From NCBI RefSeq assembly GCF_029978005.1, contig NZ_JARKOZ010000095.1, positions 43,614 to 107,613 on the forward strand: a stretch of DNA of 64,000 nucleotides. The letters run 5' to 3'. This DNA is from Solidesulfovibrio sp. GTDB lineage: Bacteria; Desulfobacterota; Desulfovibrionia; Desulfovibrionales; Desulfovibrionaceae. The notes beneath the pieces are model-generated. The model saw nothing but the letters and a program-made list of their open reading frames with translations. It was not told the DNA's origin and ran no database searches. Below are positions 35,931 to 45,576 of this stretch, piece after piece (the first letter of the stretch is position 1; every line of letters begins with the position of its first letter). The position numbers were made by a program, and so were the translations under genes.

Positions 35931-38042
35931 TTAGAAACGTTCGAACTGATCGTCGTCATTGTCCATGTCGATGGACATGGCGGCATCTTTCCTGTTTTCG
36001 ACCGTCGAGGCAACAGGCTTTCGTATCGTTGCGCCCATCTTGGCGCCGCTTTTGCGGGCTCCGGCCTTGCCCTTGGCCGCCTGGGGCAGGGGACGGGGGG
36101 GCGCGGAGCCGGTGTCGAGACGGAAAAAGGCGATGCTGGCCTGCAGTTGTTCGGCCTGGGCCGACAATTCCTCGGAAGTGGAGGCCAGTTCCTCGGCCGC
36201 CGAGGCGTTTTGCTGGATGACCTGGTCGAGCTGTTGCAGGGCCTTGTTGACCTGGCCCGAGCCGGTGGACTGCTCCTGGCTGGCGGCGTTGATCTCCTGG
36301 ACGAGGTCGGCGGTGCGCTGGATGTCGGGCACGAGCTTGGCCAGCAGTTCGCCGGCCCGTTCGGCCACGCCGGTGGTGGAGCGCGACAGTTGGGTGATCT
36401 CCGAGGCCGCCGCCTGGCTGCGTTCGGCCAGTTTTCGGACTTCGGAGGCCACCACGGCGAAGCCCCGGCCGTGCTCTCCCGCCCGGGCCGCCTCCACGGC
36501 GGCATTGAGGGCCAGCAGGTCCGTCTGCCGGGCGATCTCCTCGATGATGGAGATCTTGCCGGCGATCTCCTTCATGGCGGCCACGGCCTGGGTCACGGCC
36601 TGGCCGGATTCCCTGGCGTCGCCGGCGGCCTTGACGGCGATGGCCTCGGTCTGGCTGGCGTTGTCCGCGTTCTGGCTGATGCTCGAGGCCATCTCCTCCA
36701 TGGCCGAGGAGGACTCCTCCACGGCCGAGGCCTGCTCCGTGGCCCCCTGGGACAGGGACTCGGCCGAGGCGCTCATCTCCTCGCTGCCCGAGGCCACGTT
36801 CTCCGCCCCGGACTGGACCTCGCCCACCACGTCGCGCAGCCGTTCGATCATCTCGGCCAGGCTCAAAAGCATCACGTCCTTGTCCGAACGCGGAGCCACG
36901 GAAACCGACAGGTCGCCCTGGGCCAGCTTGCCCGCCGCCTCGGCCGTGGTCCGCTCGGCTTCGATCATGCGGCCCATGGCGGAAAGGAGCATGGCGATTT
37001 CGTCGCGCCCGTCCGTCGTGACGTCCGCGTCGAGGTCACCGTGGGAAACGGCGTCCGCCGCGGCGATGGCCTTTTTGACGCCGCGCAGGATGCCCTTGGT
37101 GATGAGCGTGGCGAAAAGCGCGCCGAGCAGGATGGCCGCCGCCGCCGCGACGGCGTTGGCGATGGTGGCGTTGCGCGATTCCCGGTGCATGCTCTCCTGC
37201 TGGACGTCCACGGCCTCGTCGGCCACCTTGGCCGCCTTGTCGGCGGCGGCGGCCATCTCCTTGACCACGACCGCCTGGGCCTCGGAGGCCGTGATGAAGC
37301 CTTCCATCCTGTTTTTGTATGTCTCGGCGCGGGCGAGGATGTCTTCCAGCAGGGAGCGTTCCTCGGAGACGGCCATGAGGGGCAAGGCTTCCCGCCCGGT
37401 GGCGATCAGCTTTTCCAGGATGCCGCGAGCGGTGTCCATGCGGCTTTTATCGCCCTTCCAGAGATAATAGAGGACCTCGATGCGCGAACGCAGGAACTGC
37501 TGGACGAGAAACTCGACGCGCTGCCCCAGTGCGGCCGTGCGCGCCACCGCCTCGGCCCCGCCGGCCACGGCCTTGGACAGGCTTTCGGCCTGACGCCGGG
37601 AAAGGGCCTCGGCGGCTTTCTGCAGTTCACCGGCCGCATCCACCAAAGCCTTGAGGGTTTCCCGCTGGTTCTTTTGGGTTTCGAGATACCGGCCGAGGCC
37701 GGCTTCGTACGCGGCCGCCTCGGCGATGATGGCGTCCATGCGCTCGCGGTTTCGCGGGTCCTCGAGGGAGCGCTTGATGTTTTGCGCCATGTCCTTGGCC
37801 GTGCCCAGGCGCTTGCGGAAGCTGTCCAGGCGCGCCGTCTCGTCGGAGTTCATGTAATAGAGCATGTCCATGCGGGCGGCGGTGATGGCGTCGCTGATGG
37901 TGTTGACCGTGTCCATCTTGTTCGTCCGGTCGAGGAGCGCATCCTGGCTCTTGTAGGCGACGGCGGCCACGATGACGGTGAAGACAATGAGCAGGCAAAA
38001 CCCGAGGCTGAGCTTGAAGGCGAGGCCGCGATTCTTGAACAT
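35931..38042 (-). CDS. Methyl-accepting chemotaxis protein with long helical sensor
   Basis: The 703-aa product has one membrane segment at 9-30, a roughly 260-residue all-helical periplasmic domain similar to the HBM class (rich in Ala/Glu heptads), a second span near 315-335, a HAMP region, and the signalling hairpin with the conserved tip [22 protein letters not shown]. The C-terminus ends in acidic [10 protein letters not shown]; the last five residues resemble the tethering pentapeptide for CheR/CheB. The ligand is unknown. It starts at an ATG at 38042, 103 bp after cheW. Confidence 0.93.
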   Translation of the reverse strand: MFKNRGLAFKLSLGFCLLIVFTVIVAAVAYKSQDALLDRTNKMDTVNTISDAITAARMDMLYYMNSDETARLDSFRKRLGTAKDMAQNIKRSLEDPRNRERMDAIIAEAAAYEAGLGRYLETQKNQRETLKALVDAAGELQKAAEALSRRQAESLSKAVAGGAEAVARTAALGQRVEFLVQQFLRSRIEVLYYLWKGDKSRMDTARGILEKLIATGREALPLMAVSEERSLLEDILARAETYKNRMEGFITASEAQAVVVKEMAAAADKAAKVADEAVDVQQESMHRESRNATIANAVAAAAAILLGALFATLITKGILRGVKKAIAAADAVSHGDLDADVTTDGRDEIAMLLSAMGRMIEAERTTAEAAGKLAQGDLSVSVAPRSDKDVMLLSLAEMIERLRDVVGEVQSGAENVASGSEEMSASAESLSQGATEQASAVEESSSAMEEMASSISQNADNASQTEAIAVKAAGDARESGQAVTQAVAAMKEIAGKISIIEEIARQTDLLALNAAVEAARAGEHGRGFAVVASEVRKLAERSQAAASEITQLSRSTTGVAERAGELLAKLVPDIQRTADLVQEINAASQEQSTGSGQVNKALQQLDQVIQQNASAAEELASTSEELSAQAEQLQASIAFFRLDTGSAPPRPLPQAAKGKAGARKSGAKMGATIRKPVASTVENRKDAAMSIDMDNDDDQFERF

Positions 38043-38145
38043 AATGGAACCTTTTCCTCGATGATGTCCCTGTCCGCGGCCCGTATGGCGGTCATGGCGA
38101 CACGGCGCGGCGCCCGGCGCGGCCGGAAACCCCTCGCATTCGCGA

Positions 38146-38697
38146 TCAGCGGACGAATTCTTCCTCGACCTGGGCCGACGCAAAGGGAGCGCCCGGGGCC
38201 GACGGCGCGCCCTCGGCGAACATCTGCGACATGTCCTGGATCTCGTCGCTGGAAAAGACCTTGTCCACGTCGAGGATCAGGATGAACCGGTCGGCGTGCT
38301 TGCCGATGCCCCTGATGAAGTCGGCCCGCACGGCCGCGCCCATGCGGGGCGGCGGGTCGATGCGGTCGGTCTCGAGCTCGAGCACTTCCTTGACCGAGTC
38401 GGCCAGGGCGCCCATCACCGACACGGCGTCGTCGTGGCGGATCTCCACGATGACGATGCGCGTGTTGAGGGTGCGCTCCACCTGGCCCAGCCCGAACTTC
38501 ATGCGCAGGTCCACCACGGGCACGGCGCTGCCGCGCACGTTGACCACGCCGCGCATGAATTCGGGCGTTTGCGGAATCCGCGTAATGTCGGTGTAGTCGA
38601 GGATCTCGCGCACGGAGAAGATGTCGATGGCGAAAATTTCATGACCGAGGGTCATGGTGAGGAAACGTTGGCTTTCGGCTTGGGCGGTTACGGCCAT
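38146..38697 (-). CDS. cheW: Chemotaxis coupling protein CheW
   Basis: The 183-aa product is a CheW domain ([64 protein letters not shown]) with a short Ala/Pro-rich tail. It links receptor and CheA. It is the first gene of the operon; the ATG at 38697 fits the family, and the longer frame to 38901 crosses the promoter. No cheR or cheB is present in this cluster, so receptor adaptation must be supplied from elsewhere. Confidence 0.93.
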   Translation of the reverse strand: MAVTAQAESQRFLTMTLGHEIFAIDIFSVREILDYTDITRIPQTPEFMRGVVNVRGSAVPVVDLRMKFGLGQVERTLNTRIVIVEIRHDDAVSVMGALADSVKEVLELETDRIDPPPRMGAAVRADFIRGIGKHADRFILILDVDKVFSSDEIQDMSQMFAEGAPSAPGAPFASAQVEEEFVR

Positions 38698-38780
38698 GGC
38701 GATCCCTTTATTCCCCTTTGGGTTCTGCAAATCGGCCGATTTGCGTTTCGAGGCGACGACAGGACGAGCCCATGGTCGCG

Positions 38781-38809
38781 ACGATACACAGATGTCGTTG
38801 CCAGGACAA
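38781..38809 (-). promoter_or_regulatory. Candidate promoter of the chemosensory operon
   Basis: On the minus strand TTGTCC (38804-38809), 17-bp spacer, TATCGT (38781-38786); each hexamer is 4 of 6. The message would have a leader of about 75 bases before cheW. The 311-bp gap between cheW and the plus-strand gene at 39009 holds nothing else clear except a TATAAT at 38980-38985 for the plus gene. Confidence 0.45.
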
Positions 38810-39008
38810 TGCTTTTTTATGGATTCCACATGTCGAATTCGGGTGTTGCACCAGGCCGGCTCGGGCCTGTCCGCCGGGTCGAGCGGGCGGGAGTCGTCCA
38901 TGGGGGCGATGCGTCAGACGCCCGCGCCGCCTCCGGGAGGCACAAGGACTTTGCGCTCCACATTCGGCGCGTTTGGTCCTATAATCGGAAAAAACAAGCG
39001 AGGTTGCG

Positions 39009-39515
39009 ATGCCCCCCAAACGCGCCGCCACGGCGGCTGTCGGCAAGACTCTGGAAGAACGGCGCGAAGCGGCCCGCGACGCGGCGCTTAAGGAGCTCAA
39101 GGCCCTGCGCGCCGATCTGGCGCAGCTCGAGGCCGTGCTTTCCGGGCGACGCACCAAGGGCGATTTCTCTCTTTTCGACGTGGCCCACGGCGCGTTCGAA
39201 ATCTTTCGCAATGCTGCGGCGGTGTTCGAGGCCGACGCCCTGCTGGCTTCCCTGACGGTGGAGCTCGAATCAGCGAAGGCTTTGGAATTTCTGGAAAAGC
39301 ACGGTGCGACCGAGCTGGTCAAGCCGGCCGGCTGGCACTGGATCTCCCCGCGCGGCGAGATGCATTTCCTGGGCAAGGGCGAGGAGGCCGCCAAGGCCGC
39401 CGAAAAGCTGGCGACGCTCATGGCCGGGGCCAGGCGGCCCAGGCGCAAGGACAAGGCTCAGGCCGACCAGCCCGCGCCTCCGTCCGACGCCGACGCGCAG
39501 CCGGACCAGGCATGA
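39009..39515 (+). CDS. Conserved-looking hypothetical protein, coiled-coil N-terminus
   Basis: The 168-aa product is not recognised. It starts with a basic Ala-rich stretch and a charged helix (LEERREAARDAALKELKALRADLAQLEAVL, likely coiled coil), has a middle domain with FDVAHGAFEIFRNAAAVFEAD, then WHWISPRGEMHFLGKGEEAAKAAEKL, and ends in a disordered Lys/Asp/Pro tail. A GAGG ribosome site and a perfect TATAAT (38980-38985) precede it. It is coupled to the transpeptidase-like gene by an ATGA overlap, which suggests a related envelope role, but that is inference. Confidence 0.7.
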   Translation: MPPKRAATAAVGKTLEERREAARDAALKELKALRADLAQLEAVLSGRRTKGDFSLFDVAHGAFEIFRNAAAVFEADALLASLTVELESAKALEFLEKHGATELVKPAGWHWISPRGEMHFLGKGEEAAKAAEKLATLMAGARRPRRKDKAQADQPAPPSDADAQPDQA

Positions 39516-40711
39516 GCCGGGGGCTTTTTTGCCGCCGCAAGGCGGCCGCGGCCGGGTTGTTCCTCGTGGCCGCGCTGCTGGCCGGACTTTGGGGCTGCTC
39601 CGACGACGCGCCCCCGAGCGACAAGGAAACGGTCACCGGCAAGACCCCGGTGGTGCGGCCCGAGGACGTGCACCGTCGCGGTCCCGGCGGAGCGGCGGTG
39701 CTGGCCCCGGACTACCGCCAGTCCCTGGCCGCCGACCTCGAGGCCCCGCCCAAGGGCAAGGCGGCCCCGCCTGCCGCCGGAGCCGAGCCCGGAGCGGGCC
39801 GCCTTTTTCCGGGCAAGCCCGGCGGCGGGACGGCGGCGGTCCCCGCCCTGGCCGCCCCGCCGGCTCCCGTCCAGGTCGCGGCCAACGCGCCCCAGGCCGC
39901 CGCCGTCGCGGCCAACGCTCCCACGGCGGGTGTCGTGCCCGCGCCGACCGCAGCCCAGATGCCCGCGCCGCCGGTCCCGGCCCGGCAGGCCGCGCCGGCC
40001 GAGGCCGCCGCCGGCCGGCCGGAGGCCTCCAAGGGCTTTCCCCTGGGTGCCTGCCGCCAGCTGATTCTGGTCGTTGCCCCGGATTTTTCCTCGAGCAAGG
40101 GCGTGCTGCGCCGGTTCGAGCGCCAGGGCCCCGACGCTCCCTGGCGCGAGGCCGGTCAGCCCGTGCCGTGCCAGCTCGGCAGAAACGGCCTCGGCGTCGG
40201 GCGCGGGCTCGTTGCCCTGCCCCAAGGGCCGGTCAGGAAGCAGGGCGACGGCCGCACGCCCGCCGGTTTCTTCAGCCTGCCCGAGGCGTTCGGCTATGCC
40301 GACGAGGCCGCGGCCAAGGCGGCCGGCGTGCGGCTTCCCTACCACGTCCTCACCGACCGCACGGCCTGCGTGACCGACGCCTCCTCGCCGCTTTTCGGCC
40401 GCATCGTCGGTCCGGGCGAGCGCGCCGTCGGCGGGACGGCCAAACAGGAGCGCATGGTGCGCGACGACCGGGCCAACGTCTGGGGCGTGGTCGTCGGCCA
40501 CAACCGCGACAATCCCGAGCCGGACGCCGGCTCCTGCGTCTTTCTCAACACCCGGCCGGCCGGCGGCCCGCCCACGGGCGGAGCGGTGGGCTGCCCCGAG
40601 GAAGCGGCGGCGGGGCTTGCCGCCTGGCTCGACCCGGCCGCCGCGCCCGTGCTGGCCGTGCTGCCGGAGCGCCTCTACAAGGAGGGGCGGCAGGGTTGGG
40701 GACTGCCCTGA
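39512..40711 (+). CDS. L,D-transpeptidase-like lipoprotein
   Basis: The 399-aa product has a lipoprotein signal ending AGLWGC (Cys29), a long Pro/Ala-rich linker (about residues 35-175), and a C-terminal catalytic domain. That domain has HNRDNPEPDAGSCVFLN and TGGAVGC, matching the 'GSCIFLH...TxGC' form of the YkuD fold, with catalytic Cys near 361. In the usual motif a His replaces the Asn of FLN. The family makes or edits 3-3 cross-links or anchors lipoproteins in the periplasm. It is preceded without gap by the 168-aa gene. Stops of this and the next gene abut (TGATCA). Confidence 0.75.
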   Translation: MSRGLFCRRKAAAAGLFLVAALLAGLWGCSDDAPPSDKETVTGKTPVVRPEDVHRRGPGGAAVLAPDYRQSLAADLEAPPKGKAAPPAAGAEPGAGRLFPGKPGGGTAAVPALAAPPAPVQVAANAPQAAAVAANAPTAGVVPAPTAAQMPAPPVPARQAAPAEAAAGRPEASKGFPLGACRQLILVVAPDFSSSKGVLRRFERQGPDAPWREAGQPVPCQLGRNGLGVGRGLVALPQGPVRKQGDGRTPAGFFSLPEAFGYADEAAAKAAGVRLPYHVLTDRTACVTDASSPLFGRIVGPGERAVGGTAKQERMVRDDRANVWGVVVGHNRDNPEPDAGSCVFLNTRPAGGPPTGGAVGCPEEAAAGLAAWLDPAAAPVLAVLPERLYKEGRQGWGLP

Positions 40712-41125
40712 TCAGGCCTCGACCGGGGAGATTTGGTTTTCGGCGAGGGGAAGGGGCGCGGTCAGGCGCACGAGGGGCAGCATTTCATAGCCGAGCATCG
40801 GGCCCATGAGGCCGTCGTGCACCGGCAGCCTGGCGAGCAGAAACTGGAGACCGTCGGGGTCTTCCCCTCGGGCCACGGCCTTTTGGGCCAGATCCTCGAT
40901 ATTGGCCAGACAGGCCGTTTTTTCCTGCCCCGTCACGGGCAGGCCGTCCTCGGCGTAGCCGATGCGGGGGCGGCTCTCGAAGGCGCGCCTGGCCTCGGAC
41001 ATGGCTGTCGTGAACGGCGCGGGGTCGGTTCCGGAATCGGGCGGGGCGGCGGTCAGCCCGCTGTAGCCCCGGGTGCGCAGGCGCGCGTCGAGTTGGGCCA
41101 GGACGTCGGCGGCGTCGAAGGACAT
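40712..41125 (-). CDS. Hypothetical protein, 137 aa
   Basis: Not recognised. The product is soluble and acidic, helical in prediction by eye, with no signal peptide, membrane segment or Cys motif (one Cys). It has a GGGAGAAG ribosome site and coding-like third-position GC. It is convergent with the transpeptidase gene and downstream of the YkgJ-like gene on the same strand, with a 135-bp gap. Nothing points to a function. Confidence 0.65.
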   Translation of the reverse strand: MSFDAADVLAQLDARLRTRGYSGLTAAPPDSGTDPAPFTTAMSEARRAFESRPRIGYAEDGLPVTGQEKTACLANIEDLAQKAVARGEDPDGLQFLLARLPVHDGLMGPMLGYEMLPLVRLTAPLPLAENQISPVEA

Positions 41126-41208
41126 GGACGCTTCTCCCGGTCGAAGGTTACGGCAAAAACTGCCGGACCGGAAAAAACATGCAAGGGAAGCGCCAGGAAG
41201 GGCGTTTT

Positions 41209-41248
41209 CGCGACGGCCGACGGGAGGCCTCCCAGCCGGCCCGTCGCG
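41209..41248. repeat. GC-rich hairpin downstream of the YkgJ-like gene
   Basis: CGCGACGG (41209-41216) and CCGTCGCG (41241-41248) pair, with an inner GGGAGG/CCTCCC stem. There is no T tract on either strand, so it could be a mRNA 3' end stabiliser or a Rho-type end rather than an intrinsic terminator. Confidence 0.4.
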
Positions 41249-41260
41249 GCGGGAAGCGTT

Positions 41261-42070
41261 TTACGGCATGGGCTGGCGCTTGCGCCGCAGCCCTTCCTCG
41301 ATGCCGAAAAAGGCCAGCTCGAGCCAGTCCAGACCGAAGGACAGCGCCTCCTCCTCGTCGGCCAGGACCCGGGCCTTGCGTTCCTCGTCGATCTCCACCA
41401 GCCGGAACAGGTCCATCTTGGCGATGAACTCCTGGAAGGCGTCGGGCTGGTACAAGGCCAGCCAGACCATCTGCTCCTGCTTGTCGGTGAGCCGCGCCCC
41501 CTTGCCCCGGGCCAGGGCCATGAGCCGCATGTAGCGGTCGTTGCAGCGGTTGTAGGCGGCCAGGTCCTGGTCGGCCAACCAACCGGCGGCGTCCCAGCTG
41601 GCGGCCTCCTCGAAGCCCTGGCAATGGGGTTCGCGCACCACGAAGAACTGCTCGATCACCTGCCCGTCCTCGCCGAGCCGGCTGGCCCGGCCCAGGGGAT
41701 AGGTGCGGCAGGCGCCGGGACGGTCGGCGTAGACCTTGCACCCTTCGGCCGAGACGAAGGGGCAGCGCTTGCGCTTCTCCTCGCGCATCCTGAGCCGGGG
41801 CATGGGGAAGCCCGTGTCCGGGATGGCGATGCGCTGGGCGAAATGGGCGAGGAAGTCGGCCGAAGAGATGTGGAGCGCCCGGCGCAGGCGCAGCATGTCG
41901 TAGGGCGTGAGCATGAGCGTGAGGTCCGAGCAGCAGGCGTTGAAGCAGGGTACCTCGGGGTGGCAGGCGAAACAAAAGGATTCCCCGGGCCTCAGTTCCG
42001 GCAGGGAACTCAGGAAGGCGTCGGTGGCGTCGACCTCGGTTTCGGCCAGGGCGTCGTTGAGATCTTTCAT
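41261..42070 (-). CDS. YkgJ-family cysteine-cluster protein
   Basis: The 269-aa product has the Cys cluster of the family: CFACHPEVPCFNACC near residues 33-47 and later RCPFVSAEGCKVYADRPGACRTYPLGR (about 105-130). Such proteins are thought to bind zinc or an Fe-S cluster; their activity is not established. The C-terminal half is helical and unknown. The start fits the frame, preceded by CCAAGGAGCC-like ribosome bases (42071-42090 on the minus strand). It stands alone between two intergenic gaps. Confidence 0.78.
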   Translation of the reverse strand: MKDLNDALAETEVDATDAFLSSLPELRPGESFCFACHPEVPCFNACCSDLTLMLTPYDMLRLRRALHISSADFLAHFAQRIAIPDTGFPMPRLRMREEKRKRCPFVSAEGCKVYADRPGACRTYPLGRASRLGEDGQVIEQFFVVREPHCQGFEEAASWDAAGWLADQDLAAYNRCNDRYMRLMALARGKGARLTDKQEQMVWLALYQPDAFQEFIAKMDLFRLVEIDEERKARVLADEEEALSFGLDWLELAFFGIEEGLRRKRQPMP

Positions 42071-42330
42071 GGCGGCATGGCTCCTTGCCCGGGCCTTCTA
42101 CTTCCGCCGACGCTGCTTGGCAACCGGCCGGCCCGGCTTGCCTTGACAGGGGGGCGAAAAACGGAAATTGACCGTTGATCGGCAAGGCGGCGGCTGTGTC
42201 CCGGCGGACCGGGGCGCACAGAGGGGAGCCTGCCGTCTGCCGCCGCGCGGCGTCCCGCCAGGACGCCAGAGGCGGACAACACGCCTTTGGCCGGGGGCGG
42301 CTTCGCGCCGCCCCGGGCTTCGGGGTCAGG

Positions 42331-42747
42331 ATGGAACCGGGCTTTTCCCTGCGACTCGACAACCGGCTGCTGGAGCTCGACCGTCTGGCCGACGCGGTGG
42401 AGGCCTTCGGCGAGGCCCACGGCCTCCCCGCCAAGCTGCGCTTCCAGGTCCGCCTGGTCCTCGACGAACTCATCACCAACATCATCAATTACGGCTACGG
42501 CGACGACGGGGACCACGTCATTTCCGTGGCCATGGGGCAGGAGGGCGGCCGCCTGCGCTTCGTCATCGAGGACGACGCCCGCGCCTTCGATCCGCTCACG
42601 GCCGGGGCTCCGGACCTCGTTTCCGAGCCCGAGCAGCGCCAGGTCGGCGGGCTCGGCATCCATCTGGTGCGCACGATCATGGACCGGGTCGCCTACGAAC
42701 GGGTGAACGGGGCCAATCGTCTGATACTTGAAAAAGACATCGATTAA
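42331..42747 (+). CDS. Anti-sigma-factor-like serine kinase (RsbW/SpoIIAB type)
   Basis: The 138-aa product is a single GHKL ATPase domain: N box LVLDELITNIINYGYGDDG (about 43-61), a short DDARAFDPL (G1-like) and G2 GGLGIHLVRTIMDRVAYERVNGAN. It should phosphorylate the STAS protein encoded 18 bp downstream. The ATG at 42331 fits the family; the frame is open to 42175 but without support. In Gram-negatives such pairs control sigma factors or other outputs. The final target is not in the window. Confidence 0.88.
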   Translation: MEPGFSLRLDNRLLELDRLADAVEAFGEAHGLPAKLRFQVRLVLDELITNIINYGYGDDGDHVISVAMGQEGGRLRFVIEDDARAFDPLTAGAPDLVSEPEQRQVGGLGIHLVRTIMDRVAYERVNGANRLILEKDID

Positions 42748-42765
42748 CGCAAGAGGGGTGGGGAC

Positions 42766-43101
42766 ATGCAACTGGTGGAAAGGGAGAGCGGCGAGGTCAC
42801 CGTGCTGGAGCTTGGCGGCCGCCTGGACAGCAATACGTCCAAGGTGCTCGAGGACAAGGTCATGGAGATTCTCGGCCAGGGCAAGAAAAAGGTCCTCATG
42901 GACTTCAAGGACGTGGACTACATCAACTCCACGGGGCTTCGCGTGCTGCTGCTCGCCTTGCAGCAGCTCAAAAAGACCCAGGGCAAGCTTGTGCTGTCCA
43001 CCATCAAGGACTACATGAAGGAAGTCTTCGAGATTTCCGGCTACACGGAGATTTTTCCCATCTACGCCACTCAGGAGGAGGCTCTGGGCCATTTCGCCTA
43101 A
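42766..43101 (+). CDS. STAS anti-sigma-factor antagonist
   Basis: The 111-aa product is a STAS domain with the phospho-acceptor Ser55 in the intact motif DYINSTGLRVLL. It is expected to be switched off by the upstream kinase and reset by a PP2C phosphatase; a SpoIIE-type one is encoded at 49535-51646. A GAGGGGTGGGGAC stretch gives a strong ribosome site. Together with the kinase gene it forms a compact partner-switching module. Confidence 0.92.
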   Translation: MQLVERESGEVTVLELGGRLDSNTSKVLEDKVMEILGQGKKKVLMDFKDVDYINSTGLRVLLLALQQLKKTQGKLVLSTIKDYMKEVFEISGYTEIFPIYATQEEALGHFA

Positions 43102-43213
43102 CTTTTTCGTGGCAACAACCCTTCAAGCCGTGTGCCCGGGCTTCGGACGCAGGGAGCCGGGACGCACGACACGAACACCGGGGGTGCGCCGTCCCCGGGG
43201 AGTAGCCGCCGCC

Positions 43214-43852
43214 ATGCATGCCCTCTCACGCCTCCTGCCGCGCGCCCTGGCCGCCGCCCTGGCCCTGTGCCTCGCGGCGTCCGCCGGCCTGGCCGCCGGC
43301 GGTCCCTCGGAACTGGCCGGCATCCGGCTCGGCCAGAACGTGGACGAGCTGTCCGGCAAGCTTGCCTCGACCACCGTCGACCGCTCGCCCCAGCGTCCCT
43401 CCCTCGGCGTCGTGCCCGTGGCCCCGCTGCCGGGTTTTCGCAGCGGCTACGTCGACGTGGGGCTTTGCGCCAAGCCCGGCCGGGTGGTACGCGTCAAGCT
43501 CAACTACGCCGACGAGTCCCTGGCCTTTTTCAACAAGATCATGGAAGCCCTCAAAAAGCGCTACGGCGAGCCCAAGGAATGGCGCGGCAACGCCTTCGGC
43601 ACCCTGCGCACCTGGAAATGGGGCCTGCGCTCGCCAAGCGGCGAGCCGGTGAGCCTGATCCTCATGCACTACGAAGGCGACGACGGGGCCTTCACGGACG
43701 GCAACTCCATCCGCATCGCCGCCACCTCCATGGTGCGCGAGGAGGAACTGTGCCGGGCCGCGGAAAAGAAGATTTCGGCCGCCGACGAGAAGAACGCCCG
43801 GGGGGCCATGAACGCCGAGGCCTTGGGCCTGGACTGGTTTTTGCCCCGCTGA
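43214..43852 (+). CDS. Exported hypothetical protein
   Basis: The 212-aa product has a signal peptide (MHALSRLLPRALAAALALCLAASAGLAAGG, cleavage near 25-28). The mature part starts with ELAGIRLGQNVDELSGKL, a pattern of small periplasmic proteins that begin 'GI.LG.s..el', and has VRVKLNYADESLAFFNKIMEALKKRYGEPKEW and a C-terminal helix. Not assigned to a known family. It is 112 bp after the STAS gene and 20 bp before the dynamin-like gene, so probably co-transcribed with the latter. Confidence 0.75.
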   Translation: MHALSRLLPRALAAALALCLAASAGLAAGGPSELAGIRLGQNVDELSGKLASTTVDRSPQRPSLGVVPVAPLPGFRSGYVDVGLCAKPGRVVRVKLNYADESLAFFNKIMEALKKRYGEPKEWRGNAFGTLRTWKWGLRSPSGEPVSLILMHYEGDDGAFTDGNSIRIAATSMVREEELCRAAEKKISAADEKNARGAMNAEALGLDWFLPR

Positions 43853-43872
43853 CGGGCGGGCCCGGAGACGAC

Positions 43873-45576
43873 GTGACTGTTTCGCTGCTCGAATCGCGTT
43901 TTCTTGAGCGCCGCGCCGCCCTGTCCGGGCTGGTGGGCCGCCTTGGCGAACTCACGGCCCGCTGCGGCCGGGCGGACCTGGAAAAGGTCGCCGACGAGCT
44001 CGCCGCCCACATCCTGGAGCCGTTTCTCTTCGTCGTGGTCGGCGAGGTCAAGACCGGCAAGAGCAGCCTGATTAACGCCCTGCTCGGCGCGACCGTCACG
44101 GACGTCGCCCCTGACCCCTGCACGGACCGCATCCGCATCATCCGCCGGGGCGAGGTCCCCGGCGAGACGCCCGACGGACCGCTCGTCGTGCGCGTCGCCC
44201 TGGACAATCCCATCCTCGACGGTCTGGCCATCGTGGACACGCCGGGCGTGGACAGCATCATCGACCGGCACCAGGAGATCACCGAGGAGTTCATTCCCCG
44301 GGCCGACCTGGTTCTCTTCGTCTTTTCCGCCCTCAATCCCTATTCCCGCTCTGCCTGGGAGTTCTTCGACCTGGCCGCCGACACCTGGCGGCGCGGCGTG
44401 GCCTTCGCCCTGACCCAGGCCGACCTGGCCAGCGACGAGCAGATCGCGGTCAATTCCTCACGCCTGCGCGAACTGGCCGCGGGCCGGGGCCTGGCCGATC
44501 CCCGCATCTTTCTCGTTTCCGCCACGAAAAGCCTGACCGATCCCGAGGCCGGCGGCATCGAGGCCATCCGCCGCCACATCCGCGAGCTGACCGCCTCGGG
44601 CGGCCATTTCGCGGCCAAGCTCGAGGCCGTGCGCCGCTCGGCCGAGCGGGTGCTGGCCGAGCTTTCCCATACCCTGGAGGCCAGATCCCGGGAACTCGAG
44701 GCCGACGTGGCCGAAGGCGAACGCATCGCCAAACGGCTCGAAGCCGCCCGGCAGGCCGCCGGACGCGAGGCCGAGGTGCTGCGCGCCCGGGTGGAGGCGG
44801 CCTATTCCCGGCTGGCCGGCGAGTTCGAGGCGGCCTTCGCCCGCGAACTGAGCTTCGGCGGCATGCTCGGCCGCTCCCTGGCCGGCATGCTGCGGCGCAA
44901 GGACACGGCCGGGCCGGCCGCGCGCCTGCGGGAACTCGGCGAGGTCTTCGCCCGCGACCTGGAGCGCGAGGTGGAGGGGATCGCCCGCCAGGGGGCCGGA
45001 CATGTGTTCGAGAGCGTGAGCGGTTCGGTGCGCATGCTCCTGGACGAGCTGCGCCGGCGTCGCGACGGCGAGGCCATCCCGGCCGACGCCCTGGGCGAGC
45101 AGCGGGAACGGGTGCTGGCCGAGGCGGTGGAGCGGGTGGAAGCCCTGCTCGCCGACGGCGGGCCCCTGTCCGGCATCGACCCGGGCAGCGTCACGGGCAT
45201 GGACCCCAAGGCCACCCTGGGCGGAGCGCTGGTGGTGCTGGGGACCATCTTCGCCGTGGCAGTCAAGGGCACGGTCCTCGACGTGACCGGCGGCGTGGTG
45301 GCGGCCCTTGGCGCGCTGCTCGCCGGCAGCGCTCTTTACTGGCAGCGCCCGCGCGTGCTGCGGGAGATGCGCCGCCGCCTGGCCGCCGGGGGCGAGCGGC
45401 TGCGCCTGGAACTCGACGAACGCCTCTCGGCCCGGCTGGACCGGGTCTTTCGGGAGCTGGAGTCGCGCTTTAAGCCCTTCTTCGACGACATCGCCGCCCG
45501 CCGGGGCTCCCTCGACGACATCGCCGCCCGCCGGGACGCCCTGGCCGAGGCCCTGGTCGGCTTCGACCCGAGCTGA
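43873..45576 (+). CDS. Bacterial dynamin-like GTPase
   Basis: The 567-aa product starts at a GTG with a GGAG ribosome site. The G domain has G1 GEVKTGKSS (57-65), G2-region Thr in PDPCTDRIRI, G3 DTPG (122-125) and G4 TQAD (181-184). A long helical stalk follows (about 230-420), then a hydrophobic paddle-like pair of spans (LGGALVVLGTIFAVAVKG and GGVVAALGALLAGSALYW, about 445-490) and a C-terminal helical tail. This is the bacterial dynamin-like architecture, which binds and remodels membranes. A single gene, not the usual tandem pair. Confidence 0.85.
   Translation: MTVSLLESRFLERRAALSGLVGRLGELTARCGRADLEKVADELAAHILEPFLFVVVGEVKTGKSSLINALLGATVTDVAPDPCTDRIRIIRRGEVPGETPDGPLVVRVALDNPILDGLAIVDTPGVDSIIDRHQEITEEFIPRADLVLFVFSALNPYSRSAWEFFDLAADTWRRGVAFALTQADLASDEQIAVNSSRLRELAAGRGLADPRIFLVSATKSLTDPEAGGIEAIRRHIRELTASGGHFAAKLEAVRRSAERVLAELSHTLEARSRELEADVAEGERIAKRLEAARQAAGREAEVLRARVEAAYSRLAGEFEAAFARELSFGGMLGRSLAGMLRRKDTAGPAARLRELGEVFARDLEREVEGIARQGAGHVFESVSGSVRMLLDELRRRRDGEAIPADALGEQRERVLAEAVERVEALLADGGPLSGIDPGSVTGMDPKATLGGALVVLGTIFAVAVKGTVLDVTGGVVAALGALLAGSALYWQRPRVLREMRRRLAAGGERLRLELDERLSARLDRVFRELESRFKPFFDDIAARRGSLDDIAARRDALAEALVGFDPS

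Noticed and set aside
38708..39454. Minus-strand frame upstream of cheW
   Set aside because: It runs through the cheW promoter and antisense to the gene at 39009; low-complexity Ser/Arg/Ala content.
42175..42330. N-terminal extension of the RsbW-like kinase
   Set aside because: The extra 52 residues are basic and unstructured with no family support; the ATG at 42331 matches the domain start.
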